The position numbers were made by a program, and so were the translations under genes. Shown here piece after piece: positions 9,382 to 18,373 of a DNA stretch of 64,000 bases. Numbering within the stretch: position 1 is the stretch's first letter; every line of letters begins with the position of its first letter. The stretch comes from an uncultured Flavobacteriales bacterium (GTDB lineage: Bacteria > Bacteroidota > Bacteroidia > Flavobacteriales_G > Salibacteraceae): contig CALSRO010000005.1 of NCBI GenBank assembly GCA_943788775.1, positions 248,001 through 312,000 on the forward strand, read 5' to 3'. Below the pieces are notes generated by a model. The model did not search any database, was not told where the DNA came from, and saw only the letters and a program-made list of their open reading frames with translations.

Positions 9382-9416
9382 TAGAAAAGGAGGATTCACA
9401 ACTAGGTGAATCCTCC
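9382..9416 (-). terminator. Rho-independent terminator of the SprB/T9SS gene
   Basis: On the minus strand, the 11-bp stem GGAGGATTCAC/GTGAATCCTCC with a 6-nt loop is followed by TTTTCTATTTTTT. It lies 32 bp after the stop of the gene at 9448-11307 and ends just before the ATG of the sigma-factor gene. Expression of the sigma gene from the upstream promoter would therefore need read-through. Confidence 0.85.
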
Positions 9417-9447
9417 CGTTCAAGTTAATCTATTGTTAGTGGTTCAA

Positions 9448-11307
9448 TCACTTCATGATGATTGATTGATGGGCAGCGAAGTTTTCACCATTCATCTCGA
9501 GTATGTATGATCCAGAAGCTAGGTTGCTTAAGTCCAGGGCAATGTTTTGAGATTGATTCGCAGTATTAATTGTCATCACTCTCTCTCCCAATAGGCTTAA
9601 TACATTCACAGCACTTACTTCCATTGTTCCTGATTGGATGGTGATTAAGCCATCTGTTGGGTTTGGATATACATTGAAACCTGAAACACTCATTTCATTC
9701 AACCCAGTCGGTGCAATGGGCTTTATGATAGATCCAATGACCTCAAAGTCTCGATTTGTTGATTCAAAGGTTTCTTCACTTAAGGTAACCTGATGTGGAT
9801 AAGCAGTTTTATTCAATACATCCGCATATACCTCATATGTGCCAAGGGCAAGATTCGACAGTTCATAAGCGCCATTTGCATCGGTACGATCGAATGCCGC
9901 AACAGTTCCATCCTCGTTATAAGCAACAACATAGGCTCCAATTACAGGGTCGCCCTCACCACGATTAGCGCCTTGAGAAATTAGACCACCGATGAATCCA
10001 GCACCACCAGAATTTGTTCCAGCAATCATTTCGATATCAACGCTGTAGTTGCTTGCGTTATTAACGACTATGGCAGTTGCACCACTCCAAAGCGCTGCAC
10101 TATCGTAGTATGTTGGTAAAAATGCGGTGTAGTAGATGTGGCTCGTATCTAATGCAGCCTTCACATAATATGTTCCATTGCACACATTGCTGAACATGTA
10201 GAGTCCAGTTGCATCAGTAGTTGAACTGTCAACCGCGGAAAGGGATCCACTGTCTTCTTGAATGAGATAAACTCTGGTGTCATCCCCTTGATCCACAATA
10301 CCTGATAAGAAATAACAGCTTGCCACATATGCGTTAACTGTAACGCTCGTAGATGAAGTACATCCCGTCAATGTGTCTTCCACAGTTACGCTATACGTTC
10401 CTGGGCAAAGACCGGTTAGCACAGTTGAATTCGAACCGTTGCTCCAAGTATAGTAAAGTGCGTTACCAGTAGCTGATACACTCGCAGTTCCGTTGCAACA
10501 GCTGGCGCATGTTTCGTTGTTAGCACTGGCCGTAATTGAAGGGCCGTTAGTGATAGTCACTAAAACTGAGTCAGATCCGCTACAACCGCTTGAATCGGTA
10601 ACAGTAACACCATACATTCCTGATTGAGTCACTGCAATAGTTGATGTGGTCGCACCATTACTCCATAGATAAGTGTTCACTCCAAAGTTTAATGTTGCGT
10701 CCAACATTATTGAATCTCCAGCGCAGGCATTGACATTTCCGCCTAGGTTAACATTCAAGTTTGAACCTGAATTATATACGCTATCGCCAGCAAATGCAGT
10801 GTCTCCGTTGCTGTCAAAAATTGAAACACTATATGCACCTGTACATAATCCAGTAATAACTTGGGATGTATCGCCATTAGACCAGTAGTAGAAATATGGG
10901 CCAACACCGCCAGAAACAGATGCTGTTGCCGTTCCATTGCAATTGCCACATGATTCGCTAGTGGTTGAGACAGATCCGGATAGGTTACCCCCACCAGAGC
11001 CAGTAATGGTAATGCTATCACAAAATGTGTCGCTGCATGACCATGCTGAATCATAAAGTGTTACGCATATGGAATATGTACCAGGAGTATTGTACACAAC
11101 CGTTGCAGTATCGGTTACATATAATGATTGTGTACTTGGACTTCCGCCTGGAGCATCCCAAACATTGTATGAGATGCTACTCGAAGAGTCATAAGGAATT
11201 AAGGTTACAGTATCGCCAGATACGCTTGCCGTATAGCCGATGCTGCATTGCGACCATCCCACGGATGTGATCAATGCTAAAGTTAAAGTGAATAAAATTT
11301 GTTTCAT
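9448..11307 (-). CDS. SprB-repeat surface protein with T9SS type A sorting domain
   Basis: A 619-residue secreted protein. The signal peptide is residues 1-19 (ending TSVGWSQ). Two to three SprB-like repeats are visible, with cores such as GTATASVSGGVGPYFYYWSN and VLTGLCPGTYSVTVED. Two carboxypeptidase-regulatory-like domains follow at about 325-410 and 440-520 (the second contains RTDANGAYELSNLALGTYEV). The C-terminal sorting domain at about 545-619 begins VYPNPTDGLITI and ends AAHQSIIMK. SprB itself is the gliding adhesin of Flavobacterium. This smaller relative is probably a surface adhesin or matrix protein. Confidence 0.85.
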   Translation of the reverse strand: MKQILFTLTLALITSVGWSQCSIGYTASVSGDTVTLIPYDSSSSISYNVWDAPGGSPSTQSLYVTDTATVVYNTPGTYSICVTLYDSAWSCSDTFCDSITITGSGGGNLSGSVSTTSESCGNCNGTATASVSGGVGPYFYYWSNGDTSQVITGLCTGAYSVSIFDSNGDTAFAGDSVYNSGSNLNVNLGGNVNACAGDSIMLDATLNFGVNTYLWSNGATTSTIAVTQSGMYGVTVTDSSGCSGSDSVLVTITNGPSITASANNETCASCCNGTASVSATGNALYYTWSNGSNSTVLTGLCPGTYSVTVEDTLTGCTSSTSVTVNAYVASCYFLSGIVDQGDDTRVYLIQEDSGSLSAVDSSTTDATGLYMFSNVCNGTYYVKAALDTSHIYYTAFLPTYYDSAALWSGATAIVVNNASNYSVDIEMIAGTNSGGAGFIGGLISQGANRGEGDPVIGAYVVAYNEDGTVAAFDRTDANGAYELSNLALGTYEVYADVLNKTAYPHQVTLSEETFESTNRDFEVIGSIIKPIAPTGLNEMSVSGFNVYPNPTDGLITIQSGTMEVSAVNVLSLLGERVMTINTANQSQNIALDLSNLASGSYILEMNGENFAAHQSIIMK

Positions 11308-11408
11308 TTCGGTTTTGATTTGTTGATTTCAAACCCCTACACGATGTTACTTTGGTTTGTGTTGGGGACATGCTAAATTAATTTTTAAAACGGCCTCGTA
11401 AACAAAGC

Positions 11409-11416
11409 TACTTTTG
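11409..11416 (+). promoter_or_regulatory. -7 box of the der promoter
   Basis: TACTTTTG matches the Bacteroidota -7 consensus TAnnTTTG exactly. It ends 8 nt before the der ATG, so the transcript would be leaderless or nearly so. No clear -33 TTG is seen at the usual distance. Confidence 0.6.
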
Positions 11417-11424
11417 CAGTTCTT

Positions 11425-12726
11425 ATGGCAATTGTAGCAATCATCGGAAGGCCTAATGTGGGCAAGTCAACATTCTTTAATCGACTCATTGGTAGACGAC
11501 AAGCCATCGTAGACGAATTCTCAGGAGTAACACGCGACCGACATTATGGAACCAGCGATTGGGGTGGACGAGAATTCACCATTGTTGATACGGGAGGATT
11601 TGTGAAAGAAACCGATGATCGGTTTGAGAAAGAGATCGCCAAGCAGGTGGATATTGCAATGGATGAGGCAACACTTATCCTCTTTGTAGTTGATGCTCAA
11701 AATGGGATCAGCGAGCTAGATCGTGATGTTGCGCATAAATTGAGATCAAGCCCGAAACCGGTACTTCTATGCGCTAATAAAATTGATAATCCAAACAAAG
11801 AACCTGATAGCTACGAGTTCTATGAGCTAGGATTTGAAGAAATTTTCCCGATATCGGCTATAAATGGTGGTGGAACGGGTGATCTTTTAGATCGGGTTAT
11901 CGAATTATTGCCTGTTGAAGAGGAGCCGGAAGAATCAGATTTACCAAGGATAAGCGTGGTTGGCCGACCAAATGCAGGAAAATCATCTTTCGTCAATGCC
12001 TTACTTGGCGTAGATAGGAATATTGTTACCGAAGTCGCAGGGACGACTCGGGATAGTATTGATACTCATTACAATGCATACGGGTTTGAGTTCACGCTAG
12101 TAGATACCGCAGGAATTCGAAAGAAGGCCAAAGTGCATGAAGATCTGGAATTTTACTCCGTAATGCGCGCCATTAAGTCGATCGAAAATTCAGATGTCTG
12201 TATTTTGATGATTGATGCCGAAGCGGGGATTGGTCAGCAGGATCTCAACATTTTCGGTCTCATTGAGAAAAATCGCAAGGGAGTAGTCATCCTTGTGAAT
12301 AAATGGGATTTAATCCAAAAAGAGACCAATTCCGCGTTGGAATATGAGCAAGAGCTGAAACGGAGGATTGCACCATTTACGGATGTGCCAATCGTTTTTA
12401 CTTCCGTGACCGAAAAGCAACGAATTCATAAATCATTGCAAATTGCTTTGGATGTGTATAAGCGCAGAACACAAAGGATCAAGACTAATAAGTTGAATGA
12501 GGTGATGTTGCCGATCATAGAATGGACGCCTCCGCCTGCTACCAAAGGAAAGTATATAAAGGTGAAGTATGTCCAGCAATTGCCTACCCATGCTCCAACC
12601 TTTGCCTTTTACTGTAACCTTCCTCAATACGTCAAGGAACCATATAAAAGGTTCATCGAAAATCAACTGCGAGAAAAGTTTGACTTTCATGGCGTTCCGA
12701 TTCAGGTGTTTTTCAGGAATAAGTAG
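11425..12726 (+). CDS. der: Ribosome-assembly GTPase Der (EngA)
   Basis: A 433-residue tandem-GTPase protein for 50S subunit assembly. The first G domain has [14 protein letters not shown] and NKID. The second has [19 protein letters not shown] and NKWD. A KH-like C-terminal domain ends in [12 protein letters not shown], the usual Der ending. Length and architecture are standard. It has its own promoter-like box just upstream. Confidence 0.97.
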   Translation: MAIVAIIGRPNVGKSTFFNRLIGRRQAIVDEFSGVTRDRHYGTSDWGGREFTIVDTGGFVKETDDRFEKEIAKQVDIAMDEATLILFVVDAQNGISELDRDVAHKLRSSPKPVLLCANKIDNPNKEPDSYEFYELGFEEIFPISAINGGGTGDLLDRVIELLPVEEEPEESDLPRISVVGRPNAGKSSFVNALLGVDRNIVTEVAGTTRDSIDTHYNAYGFEFTLVDTAGIRKKAKVHEDLEFYSVMRAIKSIENSDVCILMIDAEAGIGQQDLNIFGLIEKNRKGVVILVNKWDLIQKETNSALEYEQELKRRIAPFTDVPIVFTSVTEKQRIHKSLQIALDVYKRRTQRIKTNKLNEVMLPIIEWTPPPATKGKYIKVKYVQQLPTHAPTFAFYCNLPQYVKEPYKRFIENQLREKFDFHGVPIQVFFRNK

Positions 12727-12795
12727 CATTTTAACTTGGTTTAACACGTAAATAGCAAGGTCCGAGATTAACCTACTATCTTCGCACAGCACATT

Positions 12796-13182
12796 GTGAG
12801 AAAAACCGCATTCATATTTGCCATATTCTATCTACTCTCAGTAGTGGGTTATGGCTTGGAATTGCACTATTGCTTAGGGCAGATTACCGATGTGAATGTC
12901 GCATGGTTAGAAACCTCATGTGCTTGTGATGATGCGCATGAAAAAGCATTGCCAAACTGCTGTGAAGAGAAAGAGTTTTTCGTGCAAGTGGATGAAGAGC
13001 ATCAATCTTTGGGTTCAAATACCATCGTGGGAATTTATCATCCAATAATCAAAGAAATTAAATGGGATGATAGAGTCGATTACGCTATCACCGAGCAAAG
13101 TTCACTCATTGAATTAAGCAACGGGCCACCCAAACACAGGCCGATCTATAAAAGGAATTGCTCTTTTATTTTCTACGGCTAA
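12796..13182 (+). CDS. HYC_CC_PP-type small exported protein, first gene of the metal island
   Basis: A 128-residue protein with a signal-like N-terminus (MRKTAFIFAIFYLLSVVGYG). It carries the three marks that name this Bacteroidota family: HYC (HYCLG, near residue 24), CC (NCCEEKEF, near residue 55) and PP (NGPPKHRP, near residue 113). Other Cys pairs (CACDD) strengthen a metal-binding or disulfide role. The start is GTG, 11 nt after a promoter-like TATCTTCG (12777-12784). Members typically sit beside heavy-metal transport genes, as here. The biochemical role is unknown. Confidence 0.78.
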   Translation: MRKTAFIFAIFYLLSVVGYGLELHYCLGQITDVNVAWLETSCACDDAHEKALPNCCEEKEFFVQVDEEHQSLGSNTIVGIYHPIIKEIKWDDRVDYAITEQSSLIELSNGPPKHRPIYKRNCSFIFYG

Positions 13183-13277
13183 CTGGTTGAAATTGATTCG
13201 TTCCGAAATCTAATCGGAACATAATTCGAGCGCTTCTAGGCGTTCTATTATTCAAGTTCACATTTAAAAAGTTAGTC

Positions 13278-13625
13278 ATGAAAACCATTAAATATTTATT
13301 CACGCTGTCGGCCCTGCTCCTGGCCACATTCGTGTCGTATAGTCAAAATAAAATCGTGGAGGACACCATTTTAGTGGAAGGCGTTTGCGGCATGTGCAAA
13401 TCTCGAATCGAAGAAGCCGCATTTGGAAAAGGGGTGAAGTTTGCTGAATGGACCAACGAAACCAGCAAGTTAGCCTTAGTCTATCGTTCCGACAAAACTT
13501 CAATGGAGGAGATTGAGGCTAGAATACTAGCTGCAGGTCACTCCACCGAAAACAGTAAAGCCGCTAAAGAAGATTACGAAACGCTTCCTGATTGCTGCCG
13601 ATATGAGGAGCTTCACAAGCATTAA
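13278..13625 (+). CDS. Exported heavy-metal-associated (HMA) domain protein
   Basis: A 115-residue exported metal-binding protein. The signal peptide is residues 1-22 (ending FVSYSQ). An HMA fold follows, with the GVCGMC motif (Cys37 and Cys40) as the metal site. The tail adds a CC pair in LPDCCRYEELHKH plus two histidines. It would act as a periplasmic metallochaperone, probably for Cu(I). Its 3' end overlaps the TonB-dependent receptor start by 23 bp, so the two are translated together. Confidence 0.85.
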   Translation: MKTIKYLFTLSALLLATFVSYSQNKIVEDTILVEGVCGMCKSRIEEAAFGKGVKFAEWTNETSKLALVYRSDKTSMEEIEARILAAGHSTENSKAAKEDYETLPDCCRYEELHKH

Positions 13626-15837
13626 AACCGGGCTTTTCTTATTGATCGGCTTATTAGCTGGTTCTGTGGTTTTTGGACAGTCCAAATTAGTAGGTGTTGT
13701 CATTGAAGAAAATGACCAAGGAATGTTTGAACCTATTCCATTTGCAAACGTGTATTGGATGGGAACTCAAGTAGGAACTTCAACCGATACAGTTGGGGGA
13801 TTTGAGCTTCCTGTTTCTGAAAACTCAAAGACGCTGATCATCAGTTATGTTGGTTACAAAAGCGATACGGTGGAAGTGACTGAGTTTGACAAATTGACGA
13901 TCGTGCTTAAGCAAAGCACCGAGTTGGGGGGAGTTGATATCGTATATCGTCAACGTGGCACTGAAATATCCTACATGAACACGCTAAAAGTTGAAACGAT
14001 GGGTGAAAAAGAGCTGTTCAAAGCCGCCTGTTGTAACCTGAGTGAAAGCTTTGAGACCAATCCGTCCATCGATGTGGCTTTCACCGATGCGGTGACGGGC
14101 ACCAAACAAATTCAGATGTTGGGATTGGATGGCAAGTATTCACAAATAACCCGGGAGCAAATGCCGGCAGTCCGAGGGTTGAGTTCCGTTCATGGGATGA
14201 CCTACATACCTGGTTCATGGATTGAATCGATTCAATTGAATAAGGGTGCGGGTTCCGTTGTAAATGGATTTGAAAGCGTCACAGGTCAGATCAACGTAGA
14301 GTTAAAAAAGCCCGAGGAATCTGAGCAATGGTTTGTGAATGGATATGCGAACCAAGGTGGCAGGACCGAACTGAATGTAAATGCCGCACATCGCTTAAAT
14401 GATAAAGTTTCAACCGGTGTTTTACTTCACGGCAATTTACGACCTTTTGAGATTGATGGCAATAACGATGGATTTATGGATTTCCCAAATGGATATCAAC
14501 TCAATGCCATTAACCGCTGGAGGTTTCAATCTCATAAAGGTTGGGAAGGTCAAGCAGGTGCCAATGTGCTGACAGAAGACCGACAAGGTGGACAGCTTTC
14601 ATCTGAAACTGCCGTGCCAAAGTATCAATTGGGTTGGAACACAAACCGCGCGGAATTATGGGGTAAAACCGGATATGTTTTTCCTAAAGCGAAGTACAAA
14701 AGCATCGGATTTCAAGGGTCTGCCATATACCATGATCAATCCAGTTTCTTCGGATCTAGAACGTATAATGCCGAGCAACGCAGTGGTTATTTTAATTCCA
14801 TTTATCAAAGCATTATTGGCACATCGACTCATAAATATCGCGTGGGAATGAGTATTCAGTATGATTTGTACAACGAACGATTGGATTCATTGCAGTATGA
14901 TCGCGAAGAGATTGTCCCTGGGGCATTTTTGGAATACACTTTCAGTTACTTCGACAAGTTTGCTGTCGTAGCTGGAATACGAGGCGATTACCATAACTAT
15001 TATGGATTCTTTTTCACACCGAGATTACATGCCAGATATGAGGTCCGCGAGGGAACCGTGTTGCGAGCTTCAGGTGGCCGAGGCCAGCGAACGGCAAATG
15101 TGATTTCAGAAAATGCAGGCCTGCTTGCCACCTCCAGAACATGGAATATCAAGGGCGATCCATCTATTCAAGGATTTGGATTGGAGCCTGAAGTAGCTTG
15201 GAATTTCGGATTAAACCTCACCCAAGATTTCAGAATAGATTATCGTCCCGGTGCCATTTCGGTTGACCTCTATCATACCCTATTTGAGAATCAAACAGTG
15301 GTTGATATGGAAGATCCGCGACAGGTCCAGTTTTATAATTTGGATGGTGAGAGTTATGCCACGAGTGTTCAAGCGCAGGTAGATTATGAACTCTACCGAA
15401 GGTTTGATTTACGGATGGCATATCGATGGTATGAGGTAAGAACGACTTACGGTACAAGCCTTAAAGACAAACCATTTGTAGCAAAGCATAGAGCCTTTGT
15501 GAATTTAGGTTATGAAACCTTAAACGGCTGGAAATTTGACTATACCGTGCAATGGCAGGGACCTAAACGAGTGCCAAGCACAGATGCGAATCCAACCAGC
15601 TTTCAACGAGCAACACGTTCGCCCGATATTTTCTTGATGAATGCTCAAATCACCAAGAGTTGGAAAGAGCGCTACGATGTGTATCTAGGAATGGAGAACA
15701 TCACGAATGTGAAGCAGAACAACCCGATTCTTGCCTCTGAACAACCCTTCGGACCATACTTCGATAGTTCATTGGTTTGGGGTCCCATTTTTGGCAGAAT
15801 GACCTATGTTGGATTTAGATTGAAATCAAAAGCATGA
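13603..15837 (+). CDS. TonB-dependent receptor, metal-linked subfamily
   Basis: A 744-residue outer-membrane receptor. The signal peptide ends GSVVFGQ (about residue 25). An N-terminal carboxypeptidase-regulatory-like domain runs from about 27 to 105 (contains IPFANVYWMGT and GGFELPVSENSK). The plug begins around 115 and contains ACCNLSESFETNPSID, TKQIQMLGLDG and KGAGSVVNGFESVTGQINVE. A 22-strand-type barrel follows. The CC-containing plug sequence is characteristic of receptors encoded beside HMA proteins. Position between two HMA genes, overlapping both, argues for copper or another soft metal. Substrate is inferred from neighbours. Confidence 0.88.
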   Translation: MRSFTSIKTGLFLLIGLLAGSVVFGQSKLVGVVIEENDQGMFEPIPFANVYWMGTQVGTSTDTVGGFELPVSENSKTLIISYVGYKSDTVEVTEFDKLTIVLKQSTELGGVDIVYRQRGTEISYMNTLKVETMGEKELFKAACCNLSESFETNPSIDVAFTDAVTGTKQIQMLGLDGKYSQITREQMPAVRGLSSVHGMTYIPGSWIESIQLNKGAGSVVNGFESVTGQINVELKKPEESEQWFVNGYANQGGRTELNVNAAHRLNDKVSTGVLLHGNLRPFEIDGNNDGFMDFPNGYQLNAINRWRFQSHKGWEGQAGANVLTEDRQGGQLSSETAVPKYQLGWNTNRAELWGKTGYVFPKAKYKSIGFQGSAIYHDQSSFFGSRTYNAEQRSGYFNSIYQSIIGTSTHKYRVGMSIQYDLYNERLDSLQYDREEIVPGAFLEYTFSYFDKFAVVAGIRGDYHNYYGFFFTPRLHARYEVREGTVLRASGGRGQRTANVISENAGLLATSRTWNIKGDPSIQGFGLEPEVAWNFGLNLTQDFRIDYRPGAISVDLYHTLFENQTVVDMEDPRQVQFYNLDGESYATSVQAQVDYELYRRFDLRMAYRWYEVRTTYGTSLKDKPFVAKHRAFVNLGYETLNGWKFDYTVQWQGPKRVPSTDANPTSFQRATRSPDIFLMNAQITKSWKERYDVYLGMENITNVKQNNPILASEQPFGPYFDSSLVWGPIFGRMTYVGFRLKSKA

Positions 15838-16565
15838 TGAAGCATAAATATGAAATTGATGGCATGACCTGCGAGGGTTGCTATTACAAAGTCAAGGGAA
15901 CACTAGAGGCAATCGAAGGTGTTTCTGAAGCCCTAGTGGATTGGAAAAATGGTTCGGCTGAAATTCAAATGGATAACCATGTTTCCACTGCGACTATTGA
16001 GTCAGCGTTACAGGCTGCGGGTCAGAAGTATCACATTCGAGATGCTCAACCTTCCAATATGGACTCATCAGTTTCAGATGAGTCCCAGCGATCGTTTTTA
16101 GAAACCTACAAACCATTGTTTCTTATCGTTCTTTTTATTGCTGGCACCACAGGATTATCACAATATCCGTTTGCCAGTTTTGATACTATGCTCTGGATGC
16201 GCCATTTCATGGCGGGCTTCTTCATTGTCTTCGCCTTTTTCAAATTGCTCAACCTAAATGGTTTTGCGAATTCATATGCTATGTATGACATCGTTGCTGC
16301 CAAATGGAGCGGTTGGGGGTTTGTGTATCCATTTGTCGAACTTGCACTTGGAGTTGCCTATTTGGTAAACTTCAACCCAACCATTACAAATTGGGCAACA
16401 ATAGTTGTCCTCGGTGTGAGTAGCATCGGAGTGATTGAAAGCAATTTGAATAAAAGAAAAATCAAGTGCGCATGTTTAGGCGATGTATTTAACCTGCCCA
16501 TGAGTACTGTCACCATTGTCGAAGACTTGAGTATGGTGGCTATGGCGGTTTTTATGTTACTTTAG
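15834..16565 (+). CDS. HMA domain fused to MauE/DoxX-type membrane protein
   Basis: A 243-residue inner-membrane protein. Residues 1-70 form a cytoplasmic HMA domain with MTCEGC (Cys13 and Cys16). Residues about 88-243 carry four membrane helices in the MauE/DoxX-like arrangement, with a CACLG cysteine pair in the loop before the last helix. The pairing suggests metal handover or thiol-redox chemistry at the membrane. The start overlaps the receptor stop (ATGATGA), so translation is coupled. Its substrate is presumed to be copper from context. Confidence 0.82.
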   Translation: MMKHKYEIDGMTCEGCYYKVKGTLEAIEGVSEALVDWKNGSAEIQMDNHVSTATIESALQAAGQKYHIRDAQPSNMDSSVSDESQRSFLETYKPLFLIVLFIAGTTGLSQYPFASFDTMLWMRHFMAGFFIVFAFFKLLNLNGFANSYAMYDIVAAKWSGWGFVYPFVELALGVAYLVNFNPTITNWATIVVLGVSSIGVIESNLNKRKIKCACLGDVFNLPMSTVTIVEDLSMVAMAVFMLL

Positions 16566-16580
16566 ATAAAACAAACAATC

Positions 16581-16775
16581 ATGAAAAAACTATTGATTAT
16601 CACAGCCTTAGTTGGTTTTACTGCCGTTGGATTCGAATCGTGCTCTGAGGGGGCTAGCAGTTCTGAGCAAACGGTAGAATCGTATGCATGTCCAATGAAA
16701 TGCGAAGGCGATAAGACCCACTCAGAGAAGGGGAATTGCTCTGTGTGTGGAATGGAGTTGACGGCTGTGGAATAA
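16581..16775 (+). CDS. Heavy-metal-binding-domain lipoprotein, small
   Basis: A 64-residue predicted lipoprotein. The lipobox is near residue 21 (GFESC). The mature part is one short metal-binding domain with YACPMKCEGDK, then NCSVCGMEL, matching the CPM...C..CGM pattern of the heavy-metal-binding domain seen at the ends of CusB-like proteins and copper ATPases. It follows the HMA-MauE gene by 15 bp and is likely in the same operon. It could buffer Cu in the periplasm. Confidence 0.82.
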   Translation: MKKLLIITALVGFTAVGFESCSEGASSSEQTVESYACPMKCEGDKTHSEKGNCSVCGMELTAVE

Positions 16776-16812
16776 CCTACTTAGGAATCCTCTCGTTTGG
16801 ATTTAGTGGGAA

Positions 16813-16840
16813 TTGGTATTTGATAGATTCCCTAAATTTG
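16813..16840 (+). promoter_or_regulatory. Promoter of the second HYC_CC_PP-type gene
   Basis: TTG (16813-16815), 17 bp, then TAAATTTG (16833-16840) matches the Bacteroidota promoter pattern. The box ends only 6 nt before the proposed TTG start at 16847, implying a leaderless message. Confidence 0.6.
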
Positions 16841-16846
16841 ACTGAC

Positions 16847-17266
16847 TTGAATACCCTGAAACTCATATTTGTAACCTTTCTTAGCACCTTAATTCTTTTC
16901 TCTACCACAGGAATTAGGATTAGCCAGCATTGGTGTGGTGCTGATTTGATTAATTTCTCCATCTGGGGAGATGCTGAACCTTGCGCTCATTATTTAAATG
17001 AAAAAGCGCCTGCATGCCCTATGCATGCGAATATGACAAGCAAAAATTGCTGTTCGCAGAAGGAAGTTTATGTAAAGGGAGGGGATGAGGATTTCCAAAT
17101 GGAGAGTGCCCAAGTATTCAGAACACCGTATGTGCTGATTCAAAAACTAACTGCTCCGCTCATTCTTTTCACATCAAGGGTTTTGACGGTTGAGCATTTT
17201 AGAAATCATTCCCCACCAATCCTTACAGAATCCATTTTTATTCGCGTCCAATCATTGTTGATTTGA
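16847..17266 (+). CDS. Second HYC_CC_PP-type small exported protein
   Basis: A 139-residue protein. With the TTG at 16847 as start it begins with a clear signal peptide (MNTLKLIFVTFLSTLILFST). HWCG stands in place of HYC, followed by CPMHANMTSKNCC and a PP in HSPPILTES. These match the HYC_CC_PP pattern, with an added Met/His/Cys cluster that suits copper. No ATG exists before the HWC motif. A longer in-frame version from a TTG at 16736 would overlap the preceding lipoprotein gene and spoil the signal peptide. The promoter-like box supports 16847. Confidence 0.7.
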   Translation: MNTLKLIFVTFLSTLILFSTTGIRISQHWCGADLINFSIWGDAEPCAHYLNEKAPACPMHANMTSKNCCSQKEVYVKGGDEDFQMESAQVFRTPYVLIQKLTAPLILFTSRVLTVEHFRNHSPPILTESIFIRVQSLLI

Positions 17267-17373
17267 TATTAAAATTTTGAAGCATTGGCTTCAAATTCAC
17301 GCTGTTTAGGCGTCAGTCATATCAAGTCTTGTATAATCATGCTCTATTCAAAGAGCTTATTCTTAAATCAACA

Positions 17374-18372
17374 ATGAAAAACTTATTATCAATTCTGGTT
17401 GTAACCTTATGCGTGTTATCGTCTGCGGTAAACGCCCAAAATTCGATTAAACTCGAAATCAAACATAAGCTCAACGGATCTGACTTTGGATTCAATCTAG
17501 AAGATGTTACTCCAGGTGGAGAACCATTTGAGGTCGATAGAATGGAGTACTATATTTCTGAAATTTCTATCACACATAGTGGTGGCGCAGTATTGCACCT
17601 TGACTCATTTTGGATTTTAGTTCAAGCTGAATCCACTGCTTCTGTTTTCGATCTAGGATCGCATGAAGTCGATTCTGTTGAATCTATTACATTTTCAATT
17701 GGTGTCGAACAGGCATTTAACCATTTGGATCCAACGCAATATCCATCCAATCATCCTCTCGCGCCAAAATCACCTTCAATGCATTGGGGTTGGACTTCCG
17801 GCTACCGCTTTGTAGCGATGGAAGGAGAAGAAACGGATGGTAGTGAACAATTTGAAATTCATGCCTTAGGCGATCAATATTATTTTGAGACAACGGTAGA
17901 AATAGAATCAATCGCAGAAAATGGTGAGGTAGTTATTCCAATTTATGCCAACTATGCTGAGGCTTTACGCGGTATTGAACTTAAAAATGGGGTAATCACA
18001 CATGGTGATTTTGGAGAGGCAGTTGATCTTCTTGAAAATTTTCGAGATCACCTCTTTAATGCAACTGCACCAGTTGATTCACTTTTTGGAGATTCAGCAA
18101 CTTCAGTGGAGTTTGTTTTAGATAATTCTGCCTTCCTAATAACTCCAAATCCGGGTATTGGATCCATTCGAATTCAATTAGATGATGCAAGTTTGACCGG
18201 TTCTGAATTTTCTGTTTATGACTTGACAGGCAAGTTGATTCAATCAAAAGTTCTGAACTCTTCGAACCAAATGATGGAATTTGAGAACATGCAGCCAGGT
18301 GCCTACATGGTAGAAATGCATAATGAACAAGGAGCGACTTGGGCAGTAATAAAAGCAATCGTTTCTCAGTAA
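17374..18372 (+). CDS. MbnP-like copper protein with T9SS type A sorting domain (copy 1)
   Basis: A 332-residue exported protein. The signal peptide is residues 1-21 (ending AVNAQ). The MbnP domain spans about 22-245 and includes MEYYISEISITHSGG, NHPLA, and MHWGWTSGYRFVAMEG with Trp138 and Trp140. In methanotroph MbnP one conserved Trp is oxidised to kynurenine by the partner MbnH and forms a Cu(I) site. The C-terminus (about 262-332: ITPNPGIGSIRIQL through AVIKAIVSQ) is a type A T9SS sorting domain, which methanotroph MbnP lacks. The ATG at 17374 is chosen over a TTG at 17329, because the signal peptide starts there. The di-heme gene starts 2 nt after its stop. Confidence 0.82.
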   Translation: MKNLLSILVVTLCVLSSAVNAQNSIKLEIKHKLNGSDFGFNLEDVTPGGEPFEVDRMEYYISEISITHSGGAVLHLDSFWILVQAESTASVFDLGSHEVDSVESITFSIGVEQAFNHLDPTQYPSNHPLAPKSPSMHWGWTSGYRFVAMEGEETDGSEQFEIHALGDQYYFETTVEIESIAENGEVVIPIYANYAEALRGIELKNGVITHGDFGEAVDLLENFRDHLFNATAPVDSLFGDSATSVEFVLDNSAFLITPNPGIGSIRIQLDDASLTGSEFSVYDLTGKLIQSKVLNSSNQMMEFENMQPGAYMVEMHNEQGATWAVIKAIVSQ

Positions 18373-18373
18373 A

